In this document: positions 59,250 to 64,000 of the stretch, in pieces | How positions within the stretch are numbered: position 1 is the stretch's first letter | How the letters are laid out: the number at the start of each line of letters is the position of its first letter | Assembly: GCA_037954665.1 (NCBI GenBank) | Contig: JBBMOL010000039.1 | Location: 1,612,001 to 1,676,000 of the forward strand | DNA length: 64,000 bases | Reading direction: 5' to 3' | Source of the DNA: Laguncularia racemosa | Lineage: Eukaryota; Streptophyta; Magnoliopsida; Myrtales; Combretaceae | Translations under genes and position numbers: made by a program | Notes under the pieces: generated by a model | What the model saw: the letters and a program-made list of their open reading frames with translations, nothing else | Told to the model about the DNA's origin: nothing | The model's database searches: none

Positions 59250-60600
59250 AGCCTAGAGTAACAGGAAACCATCATAGCCAAAGTGGGGTCAGTCCTCTCA
59301 CTCCTCAAGGTCCAATATAATTAGGACCTCATGAGGGCCCTAACCTACTTTTAGGATCTAGAGTTAACGGCTTTCAGCTTTAGTCTACATACCCTATCTC
59401 CAACCATTAAAGAGTATTCCCAACTACTACAAGCTCCTCCCTATTTTGAAGGAATCACAATTCTAGATTTTCAAGCTAGCTCGATAAGCACTTTTTACAA
59501 GCTGTTGGGGGTTAGAAAGTAAGAAGTAACTTGAGCCCTTACTTAATGCAATGGAAAGTCCATAAGAATCTCAACCCTTAGAAATTGGTTTGGAACGCCT
59601 ACAAACTACCAAATTAGTTAAGAGATTTTCATAGGAGACCAGTGGACTTGGGAGAAAAATCGAGTCAATGCCTACACCCTGGCAGTTTTTACTAATATCC
59701 TATTTCCAATTGGAGTTTTGCTTGTCCATTTCAAGGTAGCAGAATTAGTAACTCAATTCTTGTCAAGTCGTAACTACATCTTAGCCTTACTTGCTGAACA
59801 TATCCGATCTCTGAGATTTCTGAAAGAAAGAGGTAAGGGAAACTTCAAAGGCTGTCCAGCATTACTAATAGTATGGTTCGCTAGTCATACTCAGAGTTAT
59901 GAATTGGATCTTGTTAGGAGATCTTTAGCTTCACAAGTTAACTTGGTAGACTACTTTGCAACTAAGATATAGTTTCCAGAAGGAGTTCAAATTCACCAAT
60001 GGATGGAGATTATGCATAAGGTTTACCCTGAGGACATATTGTAGACTGCCGGGTGGAATCACTACACACAAGCTATTCTAGGATGTGTTGATTTCACTGC
60101 TGTCCTACTAATAGGAATCACTAGATGCACTAGCTATTTCCCAGTTTGCGTGGTCAGATAATTGAGACCAATCTAAGATATTGCTCACAAGCCCCCATTG
60201 GATTCAGTTACTCTTGATTATTAGGATCTGAACATTCCCTTAGCCGTCAAGGCAAACAAGCTGCAAGCCATCAAAGCCATTTAGGGATACAAGAATCTTG
60301 AGCCCCATCGCAGATGTAGGAAATTTGGATGGACGAGTGGGGGATTTCAAAGCCATTAAGGAATTCATTATGGACTTCATGTAGAGAACCTAGGCTAGAA
60401 AAACCAATCTCAGAATTGAAGGCTTACATGCACATAATTAGAGCTCGAGCAAAGATCCAATGTCAAGATACAGAAAGGAGGGTAGCAATTTAGAAAGAGA
60501 AATTGAAGCTTCATAGGATTATGTGAAGGTTTTAGAGAACCGGTTGAAGATGTCAGAGAAGAGAGTCCGAGACTTGCTAATGGAGTAAGCCAGCACTCAC
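59250..60600 (+). pseudogene. decayed Ogre/Tat gag-like ORF (DUF7745-type)
   Basis: Plus-strand translation with stops and shifts gives PTIKEYSQLLQAPPYFEGIT (about 59400-59460), then an open stretch at 59718-59972 with LAEHIRSLRFLKERGKGNFK followed by GCPALLIVWFASHTQS. This pattern (PTxxEY near the start, GKGxFxGCxxLLxxWxxSH later) is that of plant DUF7745/gag-like proteins in Ogre-type elements. A charged coiled-coil-like tail follows to about 60600. Not translatable as one protein. Confidence 0.6.
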
Positions 60601-62690
60601 CCCAGTAAGATCCGAAGACTATTTTAAATAGGTTTTGTTTAGAACTAGGTTTTTAGATAATTAAACTAGTGGTTTGTAGCCTTGGAATTTTAATAAATTT
60701 GTCGTCAGATTTGACAATCTTGTTTAATAAAATTGCCGCACTATTATTCAATTATCAAATTGCATCTGTGTGAGCATCTTGTTTGCATATTTACTAAAAA
60801 AAAATAATAATAAAGAAAAGAACAAAGCCAAGAAAATTGAAGAGTTGCTAACAATAGGAGATCCTTTCAAGGTCTTAAAAGTTGCTTTTAAATGGTAAGC
60901 TTAACCCAAAGCTCATAGGCACTTACTCTAAACATAAAGCCAAAGACCTCTATAACCTGCTCTCAATTTAAAAGACCCCATTCACTTCAAAAGGTCTCCT
61001 CATATGTTGATTTAGCCTCGAAACACAAAACCTTCCAACTCTCTCCAATCTTAAGGGTTACACTTGAACTTTCTCTCCATCAAGAGTTATATAAAATAGA
61101 TACAGAAACAATTAATTTTGGGGCACACTTTCAAAGTGGCTATGGTCAACTACCAACAAGGGCATAAAGAAGACTATCCTAACTAACTAAGTCTTAGATA
61201 ACTAAATTCCCAAGAGAGCTAAGTTAAAACTAAATCACTTGATAGGGGCACATAACTCCTAAAGACATCATGAGACATAGTGAATATGGGCAAATATGGT
61301 AAAATGGAAGGATATCTCATTTGTTTGAGTGGTTTAGGATGACAAGAGGCAAACTACACCCTAAACACTAACCCTTAAACACTTGAGAGTTAAGTGTTAT
61401 TAATGTGAGGTTTTTGACTCATTCCTTAAAGGAGGTCTATCTTGAATTTGATACGTTAATTAAAATAATGTTAGGCATTCATTTTCGCTATCCTAAACAC
61501 AATAATCCTTTGCCAACCCCATTCGAGCTTATATAAGTAGAGTTTCAAAATTTAACCCCACTATGAACCACCCTACAATGGAATGAGTAGAAAGGTAGGG
61601 ACATCAATAAAAAAAGGGGAGGGGGGGATGTGGAGGATTAACTAAATAGTGCTTGCCCTAGTTACAACAATTCAAAAGTAATTTTTGTCGTGGATAATTT
61701 ATTTTGATGAAGAAAAGTCTACATTTTGAAAAAACACACATGACCCACAAGAGATAATCACCATTGGACTCAAAAGAAAAGGAAAAAGATGGAAAAAGAA
61801 AAAGAAAGAAAAGAAAAAGAAAAGAAAAGAAATGAGAAAAGCCCAAGAATTTAATTAAAATCTATACACAATAAAAAAGCCTAACAATACTTGAAAATAC
61901 CAAGACCAAATACAAGAACCCAAACATTACAAATATACCACCCTTCTTTGAAGATTTCTCCAAATCATTGAAAATAATTTATGTTAAGCAAAAATTGCTA
62001 GGGCAAGTGCTATTCTAGTTTTTCTTAAGGTTTCTTGACTTGTAAACCCATGTTGAAATGATGATTCTTTCAAAATAAGACCTTGACATTAGTACTTTTT
62101 TGAAACAAAAAGCTTATTGCATTGCAAGTTCCAAAAAGGCCTAATAGATTGATCAAAGCGTATTACTTACAAGAAAGACCATAATTTTTGGAATAAAAGT
62201 CAATAGTGACATCTCAACCGAGAGTTTGCGAGGAAGTCCTCTTCGATTAAACCAATTAAGAATGAGATATCTGTTCCCAAACGGAATGAGGGAAGTTAAA
62301 GTTATTCCTCATTGGCATTGTTTGGCCCAAATTTTAAATATTAATGCCCCCAAGATGTAGATATAAGTCTTAATTACAAGAAACCCCTAAAGAGATGATT
62401 GATTAAACCAAGACACCACTTTTTCCAAAATTAAACCAAATCCTCAAAGTAAAATAAAACAAAAGAGTAAGTGATTATTGAGTAATAGGGTGGGCTTGCC
62501 CTTTATTTGTATTTTTAGGAGCCCTTGTCATACTCTTTACTTATTAGCAATGCTTTAAAAAATAAAAATAAAAATAAAATAAAATATTTCTTTTAGAGAA
62601 GAAAGAGAAAAATTTTTAGAAGAACATTTGTCTTGAAAATTTTTATAAAAATTTTAGTTATCATTTGTTTAAAAGTCTCAAGTCATTCTA
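60601..62690. other. non-coding internal region of the Ogre/Tat-like element
   Basis: No pol domain could be read in either orientation. The sequence consists of short repetitive-looking phrases without open frames, with an A/G-rich tract at about 61775-61835. It fits a long non-coding spacer of a deleted element. Confidence 0.5.
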
Positions 62691-63600
62691 AATTTAGAAA
62701 CTCTTAACCGTTATTGGAAAAATATGATTCTCACTTAGGAATTCATTCCCACTATTGGTTAGTTAGCCTACAGTGGGGCATCTTCCTAGATATCCTCTCT
62801 TAGGGTTACAAGTCCAAAGAGATGCTTCCTACTATTAGATAGCCTACGATAGTGTACTTCTCTAAACTTTCTCTCTTAGGGTTGCAAGATTTAAAAGTCG
62901 CTTCCCACTATTGGTTAGTTAGCCCATAATAGGGCACTTTCCTAAATAAACTTTTATTTAAGGTTGCTAGTCCTGTAAGATGCTTCATATTATCAATTGG
63001 TCAGCTCATAGGAGCACTTTTACAATTCCTTCTTAAGGTTGCCAGTCTATTGAGATGCTTCCTAATATGTTTCCAAAAAAAAGATACTTCCCATTGTTAT
63101 TTAGTTAGACCACAATGGGACACTTTCCTAAATATCCTCTCTCAGGGTTACAAGTCTAATGAGACACTTCCCATCATCGATTAGTTAACTAATAAGAGCA
63201 CTTTTCTAGATGATTTCTTTTTAAAGTTGTTAGTCTAATAAGACGCTTCCTATCATTGATTAGTAAACCTATAATAAGAGCACATGCCTAAAAAATCTCT
63301 TCTATAAGGTTGTTAATCTTGTAAGACGCTTCCTATTATTAGTTAATTACTTCATAATAGTACTTTCCTAAACAATCTTTGTTTAAGGTTGCTAGTCTAA
63401 TAAGATGCTTCCCACCATCGATTAGTCAACTCATAAGAGCACTTTTCTAGATGATTTCTTTTTAAGGTTGTTAGTCTAATGAGACACTTCTTATCATCGA
63501 TTAGTTACCTCATAAATGCACTTTTTAAAATGATCTCTCCTTCGAGGTTACTAGTCTGGTAAGATGTTTCTTGTCTAAGACCACTCCCCAAGGAATATTA
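62690..63600. repeat. tandem array of about 80-bp units near the 3' LTR
   Basis: About eleven diverged units of the form agatgcttcccactattggt, tagttagcctataatagagc, acttttctaaatgatctctt, ttaaggttgctagtctaata. Starts of the actattggtt-type landmark lie near 62751, 62831, 62907 and 62988, a period of about 76-81 bp. The array lies between the non-coding spacer and the polypurine tract. Confidence 0.85.
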
Positions 63601-63814
63601 ATCATCATAAAGTAACTATTTTCTTTTGCAACATGGGATTGTTAGCTCATGGAGCGTTTTCCTTACTTAAACGTTTGGTCAGATAACTCCCTAGTAGATC
63701 AAAGTTTGGATAGCCAGTTGATTATAGCATTATTCATCATTTCTCTTAGGCAAAAATGGTGTCTTTTTTTTTTTTTTTTTGTCTTTGTAGCTAAGTTTTT
63801 CCAAACTTTACTAT

Positions 63815-63823
63815 AAAGAGGAG
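63815..63823 (+). other. polypurine tract of the Ogre/Tat-like element
   Basis: AAAGAGGAG, four bases before the 3' LTR start at 63828. It is the expected site for plus-strand DNA priming and supports plus orientation. Confidence 0.65.
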
Positions 63824-63827
63824 TAGC

Positions 63828-64000
63828 CGTAAACACCCCATTTTTACCTCATCTATATATTTTTAAAATAAATAAATAAAAGAAAATGATAAAAAAATAA
63901 TAGTAATAAAAGGCCTATTTTATGAATTAGTAAAATAATAATAATAATAATGATAAAATATATTTGGGTTTCTAAATTAAATTTGTAAATCTCAAAGTAA
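63828..64000 (+). repeat. start of the 3' LTR (cut by the window end)
   Basis: Matches the first part of the 5' LTR from 56427 with moderate divergence (first base C instead of T; cacccca for catctca). The remaining 1.9 kb or so would lie outside the window. Confidence 0.85.

Larger units (their letters stand above)
56427..64000 (+). mobile_element. Ogre/Tat-like Ty3 LTR retrotransposon, running off the window end
   Basis: The 5' LTR of about 2.1 kb starts tgtaaacatctcattttt, and a matching 3' LTR starts at 63828, where only its first 173 bp are in the window. A tRNA-Arg-type primer site follows the left LTR, and a polypurine tract AAAGAGGAG precedes the right one, so the orientation is plus. 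The 5.3-kb internal part holds only a decayed gag-like region (about 59250-60600), long non-coding sequence and a tandem repeat. No protease, reverse transcriptase or integrase was recognised, so it is non-autonomous or deleted. Very long LTRs, this primer type and internal tandem repeats are typical of the Ogre/Tat group. Confidence 0.8.

Noticed and set aside
1..64000. Prokaryotic features (operons, CRISPR arrays, integrons, phage) and tRNA/rRNA genes.
   Set aside because: The window is clearly plant nuclear DNA with spliced genes and LTR elements. No regular spacer arrays or convincing tRNA cloverleaf or rRNA sequence were seen. A tRNA-scanning run would be needed to exclude a degenerate tRNA.

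Overview
This is nuclear DNA from a flowering plant, most likely a eudicot and perhaps woody. The evidence is AT-rich intergenic DNA, spliced genes with GT/GC-AG introns, and a dense load of plant LTR retrotransposons, Mutator-like (MULE) transposase relics, MITE-like elements and tandem repeats. The species cannot be named from the sequence alone.

The only host genes I recognise are a tandem array of aldo-keto reductase (AKR) genes of the plant AKR4C type, all on the minus strand and all with the same 7-exon layout (about 120, 51, 77, 88, 276, 249 and 87 nt; about 315 aa). AKR-1 is at 4469-7770, AKR-2 at 24266-27749, AKR-3 at 35491-38265, AKR-2b (exons 1-2 only) at 49658-50319 and AKR-4 at 52005-54785. 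Splice-site by splice-site reading shows an array in decay. AKR-4 is intact and canonical. AKR-1 is open but has Arg where the paralogues have an active-site-type Trp, and its intron-1 donor is duplicated. AKR-2 carries a 1-nt deletion and a 2-nt insertion. AKR-3 has lost the AG of intron 5. AKR-2b is a truncated fragment. Intron 6 begins with GC instead of GT in AKR-2, -3 and -4.

Much of the right half comes from a segmental duplication. Block A (about 26.9-39.4 kb) and block B (about 49.6-55.45 kb) share the AKR-2 5' end, its upstream region, AKR-3/AKR-4 and flanking DNA. A 6.06-kb minus-strand Copia element with 5-bp target-site duplication (28565-34625) sits in block A, and block B preserves the matching empty site. 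The duplication is therefore older than the insertion.

Other regions: a MITE-like pair near 1-1.9 kb; an AT-rich satellite of about 133 bp period at 8.6-10.07 kb; a gag-protease-only Ty3-type LTR element at 10.1-14.86 kb; MULE relics at 16-17.8, 40-41, 47.7-49.6 and 55.45-56.25 kb; decayed Ty3 gag-type fragments at 21.6-22.5 and 43.9-46.3 kb, the latter followed by two tandem-repeat arrays; an antisense LTR remnant at 41-42.5 kb; and from 56427 to the window end most of an Ogre/Tat-like element with 2.1-kb LTR, tRNA-Arg-type primer site, decayed gag-like region and an internal tandem repeat of about 80 bp. All element coding regions seen are broken.
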